Source: Apodospora peruviana
Lineage: Eukaryota; Ascomycota; Sordariomycetes; Sordariales; Lasiosphaeriaceae
DNA: 64,000 nucleotides
Direction of reading: 5' to 3'
Assembly: GCA_033439685.1 (NCBI GenBank)
Contig: JAUEDM010000001.1
Location: 4,030,001 to 4,094,000 of the forward strand
Positions 23,212 to 34,101 of this stretch are shown in pieces. Under the pieces are notes generated by a model, which was not told the DNA's origin, did not search any database, and saw nothing but the letters and a program-made list of their open reading frames with translations. Within the stretch, counting starts at the first letter, position 1. Each line of letters opens with the position of its first letter. The position numbers were made by a program, and so were the translations under genes.

Positions 23212-24289
23212 TCTAGTAGTGTCCCCCACCTCCTGCACAAAGCTGGAGGAGATCTTTAGCAGGGGAGGTTGACGAAAATCCGAGCTTGTATGATTAGGCG
23301 TTGGGAAGGGTCAAGGAGCTAGACTGGTAGCATGTATCAGATTTGTGTTTTTCCAAGTTGCCGGTGGCTATTGCTCTACGTGTGCAGCATTTATCCCACA
23401 CCTGCACTGTTCGGGGTGGCTGTCTTTGTTCCCAACGCAGCGCAGATGTTTTTTGGTGGCTTGCCAGGGGCTCTTACTCATTGTCTTAGATCAAGAAACC
23501 GTCTTCAGCAACAAGCCCTTTATTCTGTAGTGGCTCATCTGTTCTGCTGCATTTTTCCAGTTCAGCTTGGGGTCAGGGTCCCAGCCATCACAAAGATGCT
23601 GCCACATATAAACGGCTGATGAGTTTGCTCTCCCCCAATATTTTGCTCTTGCCCCTGATTACGGGAGAAATTGCTCACCGTTTTTTTTTTTTTAGGTGAA
23701 CGTTGTCCAGATCGGCTTGTTACTTCAGCTTTCCATCCAGTCTACATCAATACAATGAATGGGTCTTCGAGCTGCTTTCAAGACGATCTGGAATCGCCTC
23801 TTCAGCAACTCCTCTCGCGACGAGCAGCAGAAGGATTACCGCACAAATAGATCACATCACTCTAGGACTATTTTTTGAACGTCTTTCACCTTGCAAAGCG
23901 AGGCTGGTATTCCCCGACGAAGACGACGAAGTTCGCCAGAACGAAATGGAAGGACGACGAGATATTGTGATCAGACTGCTGGTAAGTCAAACCCTGATCA
24001 GAGCAAAGCAGAAGCCCCGTCTCACACAAATATCATCGGCAACAGCGAACGTCACCATCACCACAGCTTGAGAAGGCGGCAAGCGAGGGTGGCACAACCC
24101 GGCACAACTTGACGCAGTGATGCGGTATTACAGCCGGCCCCTTCCCACATACAGCATAACGACAGCTTCAGCAACAGACAAGTGAACGCAGCGCGTCAGA
24201 GGAACAGAGAATCCGGTGAACTTGAGGCCGTATTCACAGAAGGAAACCCACCTGCAACATCGAACGACAGCCATCAGCGTTTCCGTAAG
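23212..24289. other. mostly non-coding; possible short spliced frame
   Basis: Holds the Rpn11 3' flank and a run of thirteen T near 23681. One open frame ending at a GTAAGT donor (about 23983) joins in phase, after an AACAG acceptor (about 24046), to a short polar tail that stops at about 24120. It has no clear ATG and no family resemblance, so I do not call it a gene. Confidence 0.35.
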
Positions 24290-25303
24290 ATGATCCCGCA
24301 GCCCCGTCTATCATTCAACACGACCCTGAAGAACAAACCGCTCCCTCCGGTCCCTCCCAGCCCCGAAGGCCTCGACGGGCCCGCCCTCCTCGAGGCGCTC
24401 GACACCTTCCACAAATCGCTCTCCCACACCCGCTACGTGGTCAGCGGGCTCGCCGCCCTCGCGGTGTGGGGGTTTACCGACGTCCTGCCGCACCATATTA
24501 CTATCATGTGCTCGGCCGCCGACAAGGAAGTCATCCGCGCATGGGCCAAAGTTTCGGGGTGGCATCTGTATCCGCACAAGCCGGACATGATTGGTCTGCC
24601 TATTTTTGCTCCCAATATCACTGATCCTCGCGGTGGTGCTGCTGTTGTTGTGCGCAGGTTGAAGATAAAAGGGACTGATTCGTTTGAGTGTAGTTGCTCC
24701 GAGGTGGTGGTAGGTAGGACGATCCCGACGATTGCAAAGGTCCTTACGCTACCGGCGTTACTCGATCAGTACTGTCATGCTTATGGTGTGGCGTTAGTAG
24801 ATCAGCAGCAGTCAGAAGAGCGTGCGGCGGCGGAGGCGGCTCAGGCGGCTCATGGGATTGCCAAAACGATTCTCTGCCTACTGCGTCGCATGACTGATGA
24901 CAGCACTGCTGTGGTAGTAAGACTACTGACTCCGCAAAACGCTCCGCATGTGGCGGAAAGCGAATTTTGGGTGCCGTTTACGGCGCGATATCCTGCTACC
25001 CTGACGCTGTTTGGGCGCTGTGGGCTGTTGGGTTCTAGTCTGATGCCTTTGCGAGTTTCGTCGCCTGTTACTATTAGCCCACTGGTTGTACCTACAAGGA
25101 GGTACCTCGTTGATGGAGAGGGTTTGGACGGAGAGGGTGATGATAGCGGTTGTTTTGTTACTGTTTGTCACGAGGAGAGTGAGGGAACTGAGCTTGATGT
25201 CTGGGGTCTTGAGCCTGAACTGAGAACTATGCTTGATGAAGCCTCTGATGTTGAACTCGCGGGTCGAGGGACTAATTCGTTGGGCTGTGGTAATTGGATT
25301 TGA
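24290..25303 (+). CDS. conserved fungal hypothetical protein, nucleotidyltransferase-like
   Basis: Intronless frame of 337 residues from the first ATG at 24290; the frame is open upstream to 24182 without a Met, so an upstream exon is possible. A proline-rich N-terminus (KPLPPVPPSPEG) precedes LLEALDTFHKSLSHTRYVVS then GLAALAVWGF, followed by HHITIMCSAADKEVIRAWAK and VLTLPALLDQYCHAY. The order helix, YVVSGLAAL, short beta and ITIxC resembles uncharacterised ascomycete proteins sometimes modelled as nucleotidyltransferase-fold (compare antitoxin-type folds), but no catalytic GS..D..D motif is evident, so activity is doubtful. The C-terminus has an acidic loop and a cysteine pair. Function unknown. 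Confidence 0.65.
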   Translation: MIPQPRLSFNTTLKNKPLPPVPPSPEGLDGPALLEALDTFHKSLSHTRYVVSGLAALAVWGFTDVLPHHITIMCSAADKEVIRAWAKVSGWHLYPHKPDMIGLPIFAPNITDPRGGAAVVVRRLKIKGTDSFECSCSEVVVGRTIPTIAKVLTLPALLDQYCHAYGVALVDQQQSEERAAAEAAQAAHGIAKTILCLLRRMTDDSTAVVVRLLTPQNAPHVAESEFWVPFTARYPATLTLFGRCGLLGSSLMPLRVSSPVTISPLVVPTRRYLVDGEGLDGEGDDSGCFVTVCHEESEGTELDVWGLEPELRTMLDEASDVELAGRGTNSLGCGNWI

Positions 25304-25582
25304 TGAGTAATTGGTTGTTACCGAGGCAGAAAAGGAAAGAAGAGAGGCGATTTGTCTGAATACCTTACTTAGCTTTAGGCGGGGTCCCCTGGGATGGACT
25401 GCACAGGACACTCAGCGATAGACTTTTCTTTGTTGTTCCTTTGTTATCAAACAAGAACTTTGTAATAAAAACAATTCACCATTTGGTACTAAGCTCGCGG
25501 CTTTATGTGAACTGTTGTCAAACCACGTCCCTTTCGAGCGGAGGCTCACTTTTGCTTTGTGTATATTTTAAGGCGAAAAAGT

Positions 25583-25606
25583 TTAGAATAAGTCTTAGAA
25601 TAAGTC
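25583..25606. repeat. 12-bp perfect tandem duplication
   Basis: The unit TTAGAATAAGTC occurs twice head to tail without mismatch. Confidence 0.8.
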
Positions 25607-25631
25607 CTGGGCACACAGGAACTAAAAGCTG

Positions 25632-25661
25632 TTTAACAAGTAAGGTTTTAACAAGTAAGGT
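25632..25661. repeat. 15-bp perfect tandem duplication
   Basis: The unit TTTAACAAGTAAGGT occurs twice head to tail without mismatch, only 25 bases from the 12-bp duplication. Two local duplications this close suggest replication slippage or repair of one break. Confidence 0.8.
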
Positions 25662-26129
25662 CAGGTATGTAGGTCTACATGCACGGGCTAATATTCATAT
25701 ATGATCCTTAATATCGGCTCCTGCTGATGAATGACCAAAGATTAGGTATGTGATTAAAATGGAACATGCTTCATACATATGTTCCGTATACATTGATCAA
25801 CTACGTGACAGGCTCATTTGTGAACAATGAGTACCTTGCCTTCCGGACCATCACAGGGACCGATACCGGACATCGGATCTCCAAACAAGCTTCGGTATCG
25901 CTAGCAAACCTCGGGCCCTTGAGCTGACGAACATTGTACTACAGTGTTGCTCGCAAATGCACTGTGCCAGCCAGTCCCAGGCAACAGGTAACACGCGTCG
26001 AGACTCTGATTTCCAATAACTCGAAAAGCAGGTCGATATTAGGCTTCATGGCCCTGATACTCGTATCACTTATGATACCTTGCATTCAATACATCAGTCA
26101 ACACAGACAAAATTAGCCAACAAATAAAA

Positions 26130-27402
26130 ATGGGCTCATCCAATTTCCTCAACCCGTCAGCAAAGCAATGGCGCCATCTCGACAACGAGTGCGACCCTCA
26201 AACGGGCCAGCAACAACAGCCCAGCACCGCCCGACTAGAATTGCACAAAAAGCTGCCGCATTACAGCCAGACACCGCTCCACAGCCTCCCATCGGTAGCA
26301 AAAGAGCTGGGACTAGGGCATGTGCTTCTCAAAGACGAGTCCAGCCGGTTCGGGCTCCCGTCCTTCAAAATCCTCGCCGCTTCGTGGGCAGTCTATCGCG
26401 CCGTCACAGAGCAGGTCCAAGACTCTGATAGTCGGGACGTGGAGGTGCAGTCGTTGAGCACAATCGGAAAACAAGCCAGAGGTAGGGGCCTGAAGCTTCT
26501 TACCTGTACAGCAGGGAATTGGGGCCGGGCTGTCGCAAGGATGGCCGAGTACATGGGCGTTCCTGTCGTCGTGTACGTGGCCTCGAATATGCCCGAGATG
26601 ACGCGGAACCTGATCAGGGGCGAAGGGGCCGAAGTCGTCCCTGTGGACGGAGGTTACGATGACGCCGTCGCGGCCATGAAGGTGGAAGCTGAGAAGGATG
26701 GATATCTGATGGTGGTCGATATTGCCTGGGAGGGCTATGAGACGATACCTCAGGTTTGATGCACCAAATTCTTGCAATATCATTTGAAAAAGGAGCAATA
26801 TTGGGGCTGACTAATTGGGGGTTCAGTGGGTTATTGAGGGATATCAGACAATGCTCGAGGAGTCGGACGCCCAGGTACTGGCCGCTACAGAATCGCAAGC
26901 AGTAACTCACGCCATCATACCGTGTGGGTGCGGAAGCGTCGCCCAGGCGGTGACCCAGCATTTCAAGAGCGCTGCGAGGGAGCAGCAGCGCGAATTAGCG
27001 AATGCCAGCGTGATTGCGGTCGAGCCGACGGCGGCCGCATGTCTGATGGCGTCTCTGAGAAGAGGAGAAATGACTTCAGTCTCAACTGAGGAGCACTGCA
27101 TCATGAACGGCATGAACGCCGGTGTGTTGTCGACTACTGCGTGGCCTGTGCTGAAACAAGGCGTGGATGTGAGTGTTGTTGTCAGTGATTTTGAATCTCA
27201 CAATGCGGTCAAGGACTTGGACAGGCGAGGAATCCAGGCTGGGCCGTGTGGAGCTGCATGTCTGGCGGCTCTGAGACGGCTTTGCGAGACGGCGAAGGAG
27301 GACTGTATGCTCAATGAGAGGTCAGTCGTAGTGTTGTACTGCACTGAAGGTGCCAGAGAGTATGAATTACCTCTGGCTGAGTCAGGTGATGACGATCGGT
27401 AG
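26130..27402 (+). CDS. PLP-dependent diaminopropionate ammonia-lyase-like enzyme (fold type II)
   Basis: Two exons (26130-26753, 26827-27402) encode 399 residues with no signal peptide. LLKDESSRFGLPSFKILAA contains the PLP Schiff-base lysine (Lys80). TAGNWGRAVARMAEYMGVP is the PLP-binding Asn loop of fold type II enzymes, and IPCGCGSVAQAV is the glycine-rich phosphate loop (the family's PxGxGG). VIAVEPTAAACL and GPCGAACLAAL complete the usual order. The layout matches diaminopropionate ammonia-lyases, which eliminate two ammonia groups from 2,3-diaminopropionate to give pyruvate, and related threonine/serine dehydratases. The common GNHG loop reads GNWG here, so the substrate may differ. It is cytosolic; no neighbour suggests a pathway. 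Confidence 0.8.
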
Positions 27403-28765
27403 GCAGGGCACTGAGGTGAGTGAAAGTCAGGGCACCTTGTGGTCTTCACCTCAGGTCCTGCGGGCAGTGATGGTGGACCCTGATGGTGTCCCGTGGGCTT
27501 GAAGTTGCGGGGGGACAACTTGGAGCGGAGTGGCTGTGGACTCGCTGCGGAGGTTGGATTCCAGGGTCCAGTGACCCCTGGGCAGTGCGTTTCAGAAGTC
27601 GAGAGCTTCCATTGAGAAGGCGCCCGCAACAACGCTGAGGGAAGGTACCGTTGAACCCTTTTCGGAGAATTTGTAGCGCAGAGCGCAGGGGCACACAAAC
27701 ACAACTTGGACGGTCAAGTTCTGCTTATTTCTTCACATGCAAATCGATAAGGTATCAACGAATGTCGAATAATTTTTCGTCCCTGACTTGGCGTGCCACT
27801 CGCTTGAACAGGATGACGATCCTTCCATGTCGGTTTCTCTTTGCCCGAAACTTTGTAACGCTGGATTTTCTTTCCAAGGCAAATTCCCAAGGAGAACAAG
27901 CAGACCCGGGAGTGGATCAATCGCGGATGACGGCACACACTGCTCTGATCTACACTCAGAATTTTTCTTTGCTTCCCCAGTCCTGCCTGCGGACGCTTCT
28001 TGGCCTCTTGGCTGCTCCGAATCCAACGACCGCCAGCTCCAGCCTGGCGGTTTTTTGACTCGGGTCGGGACGGGCGCAAAGTCGCAAACGGATAGAGAAC
28101 ATGTACTGTGGAAACTGTAGACCGTTGAAAGCTTGACCTTCCTCCTTTGGTATTGCCGTTCGACCACGAACGAATCGCCTTACCATCCTTTTTAGTTCCA
28201 AAAAAAATGTCCCGAGGTCAGCAACCCCACGATGACCTCATACTCCACACCCAGTGGACCGTGGAGTCATCCCAGGGTCTGACAGACCACAATTCAAACA
28301 CCTGAATGCACATGGTTTCACACGCCGACGACCAATGACAACAACATGCAGCAGTCCACCACACATGGCGATCCTAATCCGAATCGATAACGGTCCCTCT
28401 GTTACCCCATACCCCGCCACAGCATGGCAGTACTGGCAGTCTCTCGCGGCCCATGTCACGCATGTTGATGTCTCTTCTTCCTGCATTGCATGGGCTTACT
28501 TCGGGGAGATGGTGGACGACACCAGCATATTATGGGGCAACGATCCACGGAAACCCACGGTGGCTCGCGCCGGCTCACCACGCCTTCTCCATGTGTTCCC
28601 ACCGGAGTTGTCCGCTCCCTTGGTCCTACCCTCCATCCCGACCATGCCCCGAGCCCGGTGTTGCCTGGTATAAGAGACGCCGGCCCCCCCCCCTAGACGT
28701 CGTCGGGATTCTGAGTCTTGAGCTTATTACTATTTTGTTTGTGATCAATAGTCATACCCGCAAAC
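27403..28765. other. long gene-free stretch, sugar porter promoter
   Basis: About 1.36 kb with no supported gene. It has a run of nine C at 28685-28693 and CT-rich sequence near the start of the sugar porter. Probably an extended promoter. Confidence 0.45.
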
Positions 28766-30798
28766 ATGGCGCCTCCAAAGTACATGGGCCTCTCGGGCAA
28801 GCGCCTGTCGCTGGCCGTCTCGACCGTCGCAACGACAGGCTTCCTGCTTTTCGGTTATGATCAGGGGTGATTATTTCCCTTTCGGTTTCAGTCATTTATG
28901 TCCGTGAGCACTGACTAACCGGATTTCCAGAGTCATGTCGGGCATCATCACGGCGCCGGCCTTCAACGATGTGTTCGAGGAGACTCGTGATAATCCGACC
29001 ATGCAGGGTCTCGTGACGGCAATCTACGAAATTGGCTGCTTGTTTGGTGCCGTGTTCATCCTTGCGTTTGGCGATCTTTTGGGCCGACGGAAGGCCATGA
29101 TATTAGGCGCTCTCGTCATGATGATTGGTAGGGCTTCCTCCCGGCTGGTTTAGGGTTCTAAACCGCAGCTGACAGTTCATCTAGGCGTTGTAATTCAGGT
29201 TACGGCACAGTCTGGATCGAATCCGTTAGCTCAGTTCATCGTGGGACGAGTTGTGATGGGCGTGGGGAATGGAGTTAACACCAGCACGATTCCCACGTAT
29301 CAAGCCGAGTGCAGCAACACCAAAAACCGCGGCCTTCTCAGTACGTCCATCCCACACACTGCTTACCTAGCCACATGTGCCTTTGCTAACCCGGCCGGCT
29401 CTCAGTTTGCATCGAGGGCGGCATCATCGCGTTCGGAACCCTCATCGCGTACTGGCTCGACTACGGAGCGTCATATGGTCCTCCTGACCTCGTCTGGCGT
29501 TTTCCTATCGCAATTCAAATCATATTTGCTCTTGCCATCGCAATCCCAATGTTCTTCCTCCCCGAGTCTCCGAGGTGGCTTCTGAGCCACGATCGCGTGG
29601 AGGAGGCCGACAGAGTGATCTCTGCCCTTCGTGGGTACGAAATGGACAGCGAGGAGACCCTACTGGAACGGACAGTCGTCCTCGACTCCATCCGCGCCTC
29701 CGGTGGTATCGGCCAAAAGAGCACTCCTGTCAAGGCTCTGCTGTCAAGTGGCAAGACACAGCATTTACGTCGCATGCTTTTGGGGTCGTCCAGCCAGTAA
29801 GTTCAAAATCTATTATTGTCGCAGACTGTCTTGAGTGGAACGACACGGCTAATAAAAATCTTAGGCTTATGCAGCAAATCGGCGGATGCAACGCGGTCAT
29901 CTATTATTTCCCCATTCTATTCCAAAGATCCATTGGAGAGACTCATCAAATGAGTCTGTTACTAGGGTAAGAAGCCCATCTCCGATGAACTCTTGAAATT
30001 TGGTTGTTAACGATGATTCAGGGGTATCAACATGATTGTATACTCCATCTTTGCAACAACCTCCTGGTTCATCATTGAGCGCGCCGGCCGTCGACGCTTG
30101 TTCCTCTGGGGAAGTCTCGGCCAGTGTCTCTCCATGGTCATCGTCTTTTCCTGTCTGATTCCTGGCACCCAGTCGGCAGCGAAAGGTGCCGCAGTCGGAC
30201 TATTCACCTACATCGCTTGGTTCGGTGCCACCTGGTTGCCTCTGCCCTGGCTCTATCCCGCCGAAATCAACCCGATCCGCACGCGAGGCAAGGCCAACGC
30301 CGTCAGCACCATTACCAACTGGCTCTTTAACTTTTTGATTGTCATGGTTGTGAGTACTGTTCTCCCTGTTGGAATTTTATAGTCTGGTTCTGACAAAAGT
30401 TTGAATTTCAGACACCTATTATGATTGATAAGATTAGCTGGGGCACCTATGTCTTTTTCGCGGCCGTGAACGGATGCTTCATACCCATTATCTGGTTCTT
30501 CTACCCCGAAACCGCGCGACGCTCACTCGAAGAGATCGACATCATCTTCGCGAAGGGCTACGTCGACAAGATCTCGTACGTCAAGGCCGCCGAGGAGCTG
30601 CCCCACCTTCAGCCCGACGAGATCGAGGCGTACGCTATCCGCTACGGTCTTATCGACTCTGCGGATGGTCAGAATGTTACGAGACGCAGGACTAGGGACG
30701 TGGAAGATTTGGACGAGAAGCGAGAGGGTGAAGCCGAGCATGGGTCTCCGACTGGGAGTGGGAGCAGCACTGATGTGGCAGAAGGAATTCTTCGGTGA
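28766..30798 (+). CDS. MFS hexose/pentose transporter (sugar porter family)
   Basis: Seven exons (28766-28866, 28931-29127, 29185-29340, 29406-29796, 29865-29966, 30022-30349, 30412-30798) all join in phase to 553 residues. The protein has twelve membrane segments with family signatures: GYDQGVMSG in helix 1, GRRKAM after helix 2, GRVVMGVGNG, PESPRWLLS before the central loop, QQIGGCNAVIYYFPILF in helix 7, ERAGRRRLF, and PETARRSLEEID at the end of helix 12. The C-terminal tail of about 80 residues is charged and cytoplasmic. Sugar porters move monosaccharides by proton symport. Tail-to-tail with a GH51 gene and close to a GH43 gene, it is a good candidate for uptake of arabinose or arabino-oligosaccharides, but specificity cannot be read from sequence. 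Confidence 0.93.
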
Positions 30799-31021
30799 GC
30801 ATGTTTTGGAACATTGACAATGCAGGGAGTTTTGCGTGGGTGACGTTGGATAAATGTCGAGTTTAGTCTCAAGGGGTGGTTAGCGTGAGAGATGGCGGGT
30901 GGCTTAACGTGCTTGGAATTAGTACCATACCCTAGAGTTGAAGCGCATCTTTTTCAGTTTAGAGAATGAATTGTCTCAAGACCATTATCTACTCTATATG
31001 TCTATCTAGGTAGATACGTAT

Positions 31022-33177
31022 CTAAGCCGCTGCTTTTACCTCGAGCACAGATACGCTCATATCGGGGAGGGAATAGGTAAACGACCCGTCGGCCGCGGCC
31101 GTCAGCGTCTGCGCTACTGTCTGAACGACACTCGCAGCCCCGACAGCATTATTGCTGTTCTCGTTCGGGGCCGTTAGAATCTTGAGAGTAGCAGTGGTTC
31201 CTGCTGTCACGCCGGTGAACGTCACGGTCACCGGCACGGCGGCTCTGCTCTCATAGACTGCGGCTTTCAGGATGCGGGAACCTGTTTTGGAGTTGATGCC
31301 GGCTGCGTAGTAGAGCGGTTTGGGCGGGTCGCTGCCGGTCGTGGAGAGGAGGTTTGTTATCCGTGTGTTGGAGAGGAGCTTAATTTTACACTTGTCAATG
31401 TTTCTGAAACGACAATGGCTTTGGAGATGATGATGAGAGGTCAGTACCGACCTTGATCACGGCATGGCTTGTGCTGAGCACCGTCTGGGACGGATCCGCG
31501 TTGTATGCAATCAAGTCCGGCACCCATTGATTCGCATTCAGATTGCAAAACAGCGGAGCATACGTCAGCCCAATGACAACATCGCCGTTCCTCTCCGCCC
31601 CGATCGCGAGCACCGCTTCCGCGACACTCCCCCGCCACCAAGGATACAGCGGCCTGTTCGCCCACATATCCTTCGCCGAGTCCTTGTTGATATTTGCGTA
31701 CTCACCGACGATGACCTTGTGCGCTCTGTCGTAACGATCGAACTTGGTAAAATCGTTGATCATCTTGTTCGGCTGGTTGTACGTGTGGTAATCCTTCGCG
31801 GCATCGGCCGGCAGGCCCGACATGGTCGTCTCGAAGCTCGCGATGATGGTCATGTTGGGATACTTGGCCTTGATGGCGTTGTAAAACATTTTGTAGCGGT
31901 ACGAGTTGTACGAGTCCTTGCCGTTGTTAAGATCATCCTCGTTGCCGACTTCGACAAAGTTGACTTTCCAGGGGGTCGGGTAGCCCAGCGATGCGCGGAG
32001 GGCGCCGTACTTGGTCGAGGTGTCTCCCATGAGAAACTCGAGCTCGTTCATAAAGTCGTCGACGTACGGCTGGAGGGCGTTCTGGGCGATGACGTTCTTG
32101 CCGAGATAGAGGCCTGCGAAAGTGGCGAGTAAGGGCTCCAGGTTTAGATCTTCACACCACTGCATGTACTCGACAAGCCCTAGACCGTCCGTGTTGGGGT
32201 AATTCCATGTGCCCTGACGGCCGGGCCTGTCTTTGAGCGGGCCGATGGTGTTTTGCCACTTCCAATGATTCGGGGGACTCTGGCCTTCCATGTTGTTGCC
32301 GCCGGGGAATCTCAATAATGACTGGATTTTCGTGTAAGCATAAGTCGATGGAGGCAGACTAGAACATAGTTATCAACAATACCGGATTCAACTCAGCTAG
32401 AGCTCCCATGAGATCCCTGCGCAGTCCATTCGGACGGTTCTTGAAGGTTGGCGGGAAGACGCTGATGAGATTGAAGTTTAACGAGCCGCCTTTTACACCC
32501 TGTCCATCTGATTAGCTTTCCTCTGTCATCGACAGGGTATGCGGATGTTGGCTTACAGCTGCATCGTAGGTAACGGTAAACGTGTTCTTGCTGTCACCGG
32601 CAGCCTTACTCGGGATCAGGGTAAAGTTATGCTGCGTCCAGCCACTCGCGGTGGACGCAGATGCAATCTCGACGCTCCCCAGAACCTCGCCGGTGGCAGA
32701 CTGAAAAGATGCCTTGAACGTCCCTGTGTAGTCTCCTCGCACGTAGAACGAGCCAGTGTAGGGCTGGACCTTGATGTCGATTCCCCACCAGCCAGGATTG
32801 GAGAAGCCAACCGTGCCAGAACCGCCAGTGACTGTCATCGATCTAGGCAAGGCTGAAGAGAGCGGCGTGGTTGTCACGGTAGCGACTTTCGCTCCTCCAA
32901 CGGCCGTAAAGGGGCTAACCGAGGTCGTGCCCTGGAAAGCGCGGTTTCGTATGAGTTCGGCGTAGAGACCACCGTCGCCAGAGTAGTTGATGTCCTGGTT
33001 AATGTTGTCAGCACATTGAGTTCGTATTCAATCGGGATACACACTGACCTCAAACATCACCCCATACATGTGCGGACTGCTCGCCGCTCCTACAGTTTCG
33101 GACACTCGCAACTTCACTGCATCAACACCAGCCATGATGGCTGCTGCCAACACGGCTAGTGCAAAAGATCGAAACAT
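31022..33177 (-). CDS. abfA: secreted alpha-L-arabinofuranosidase, GH51
   Basis: Five exons (33049-33177, 32557-32994, 32383-32499, 31452-32321, 31022-31390) give 640 residues. A signal peptide (RSFALAVLAAAIMAGVDA) is followed by a GH51 start (HMYGVMFEDINQDINYSGDG), a beta-sandwich insert (about 60-200) and the catalytic barrel. SLLRFPGGNNMEGQ is rebuilt by the third intron's acceptor. VEVGNEDD carries the acid/base Glu356 and VIVGEYAN the nucleophile Glu435. A C-terminal beta-domain ends the protein. GH51 enzymes release terminal L-arabinofuranose from arabinan and arabinoxylan. Length matches fungal AbfA. It is divergent from the GH43 arabinanase and tail-to-tail with the sugar porter. Confidence 0.93.
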
Positions 33178-34101
33178 GGTGAAAGAGATCCAAACAGAAG
33201 CACGAACCGGTGGAGATCAAAGACGCAACACTGGTACTGCAGTGATAGTCAATACCATGATATAGGCGGCCCTCCGATCCTTTGTCTGACTTTCGGGGAT
33301 ATGGGTTGAACCAACGAGCGACGATCACTCTGGTTGCCATACCATAGGTACTATACCCAGGACTTGGCCATTTATAGGTCTCTATATTACTGATATACAC
33401 TGGTGCAAGTCAATTGTTAGCCGCACCAATCACGGAACTTCCCCCTTGCGGCACTCGCCTTCCGGCTGCAAGGCTTATATTGAACCCGAATACCTGGGGT
33501 AAAACTCCACGAATGGGTGACAGTTGTCGGAGAATTAGGATGCTTTCGTTCTCTGTGCATCTATTCTTGGCAAATGAAACGGAAGGGCTGGTCTTTGACT
33601 GTGGTATCTCTCTTGTTTCGAACAAGCAAGGTCACTGTAGACTGACTGCTGTTGTACATTGGGCAGTGGGGTAAATATTGGGCTTGTTGTGGAAATATAG
33701 ACGTTCCTTTAACATTGAAAGCTCACGGGACAAAAGGAGAGAGAGCCCCATGATTCAGCCTGAGCGTTCGTACCATCGCGTCGGAGCTAAAAAGGCCAAA
33801 TTAAACCAGGTATCTGACAATATTGTTCACTTTCCTCAAACTGGGAGGCTCAAAGTAGCCCGACAATAACCCCAGTTCTCACTCGCAGTAGTCATATATG
33901 GAGTGACTGTGACCACGTGGTGTCAGATGGATCGTCCGCAAACCGCCATAATTCCTCGTGCCGGTCTGGGGCTGATGGAGACGTAAGGCAATTAAGAAAG
34001 GCACCACATAGAAAACCGTCCGCTTATAGGTGCTGTAAGACATCATCCCTTGCTGAATTTTTGGTACCGTGCTGGAACATTCTCGAACACCACCCGCGAT
34101 C
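33178..34101. promoter_or_regulatory. shared divergent promoter of the GH51 and GH43 genes
   Basis: About 920 bases between two divergent arabinan-degrading genes. Two copies of GGGTAAA (33497-33503 and 33669-33675) fit the degenerate GGNTAAA site bound by XlnR/AraR-type Zn2Cys6 activators. Such short sites also occur by chance, so the regulatory reading is inference. Confidence 0.4.

Larger units (their letters stand above)
25304..26129. other. AT-rich gene-free stretch
   Basis: About 830 bases, noticeably AT-richer than neighbouring DNA in its middle part. It contains the two tandem duplications listed separately. Probably 3' flank plus promoter of the ammonia-lyase-like gene. Confidence 0.5.

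Noticed and set aside
23754..24120. Short spliced frame upstream of the hypothetical gene
   Set aside because: Splice sites can be drawn, but start, conservation and function are all lacking.
31464..32132. Long plus-strand frame opposite the GH51 gene
   Set aside because: Antisense shadow of a GC-rich catalytic exon; it encodes an Arg/Val/Asp-rich string with no motif.
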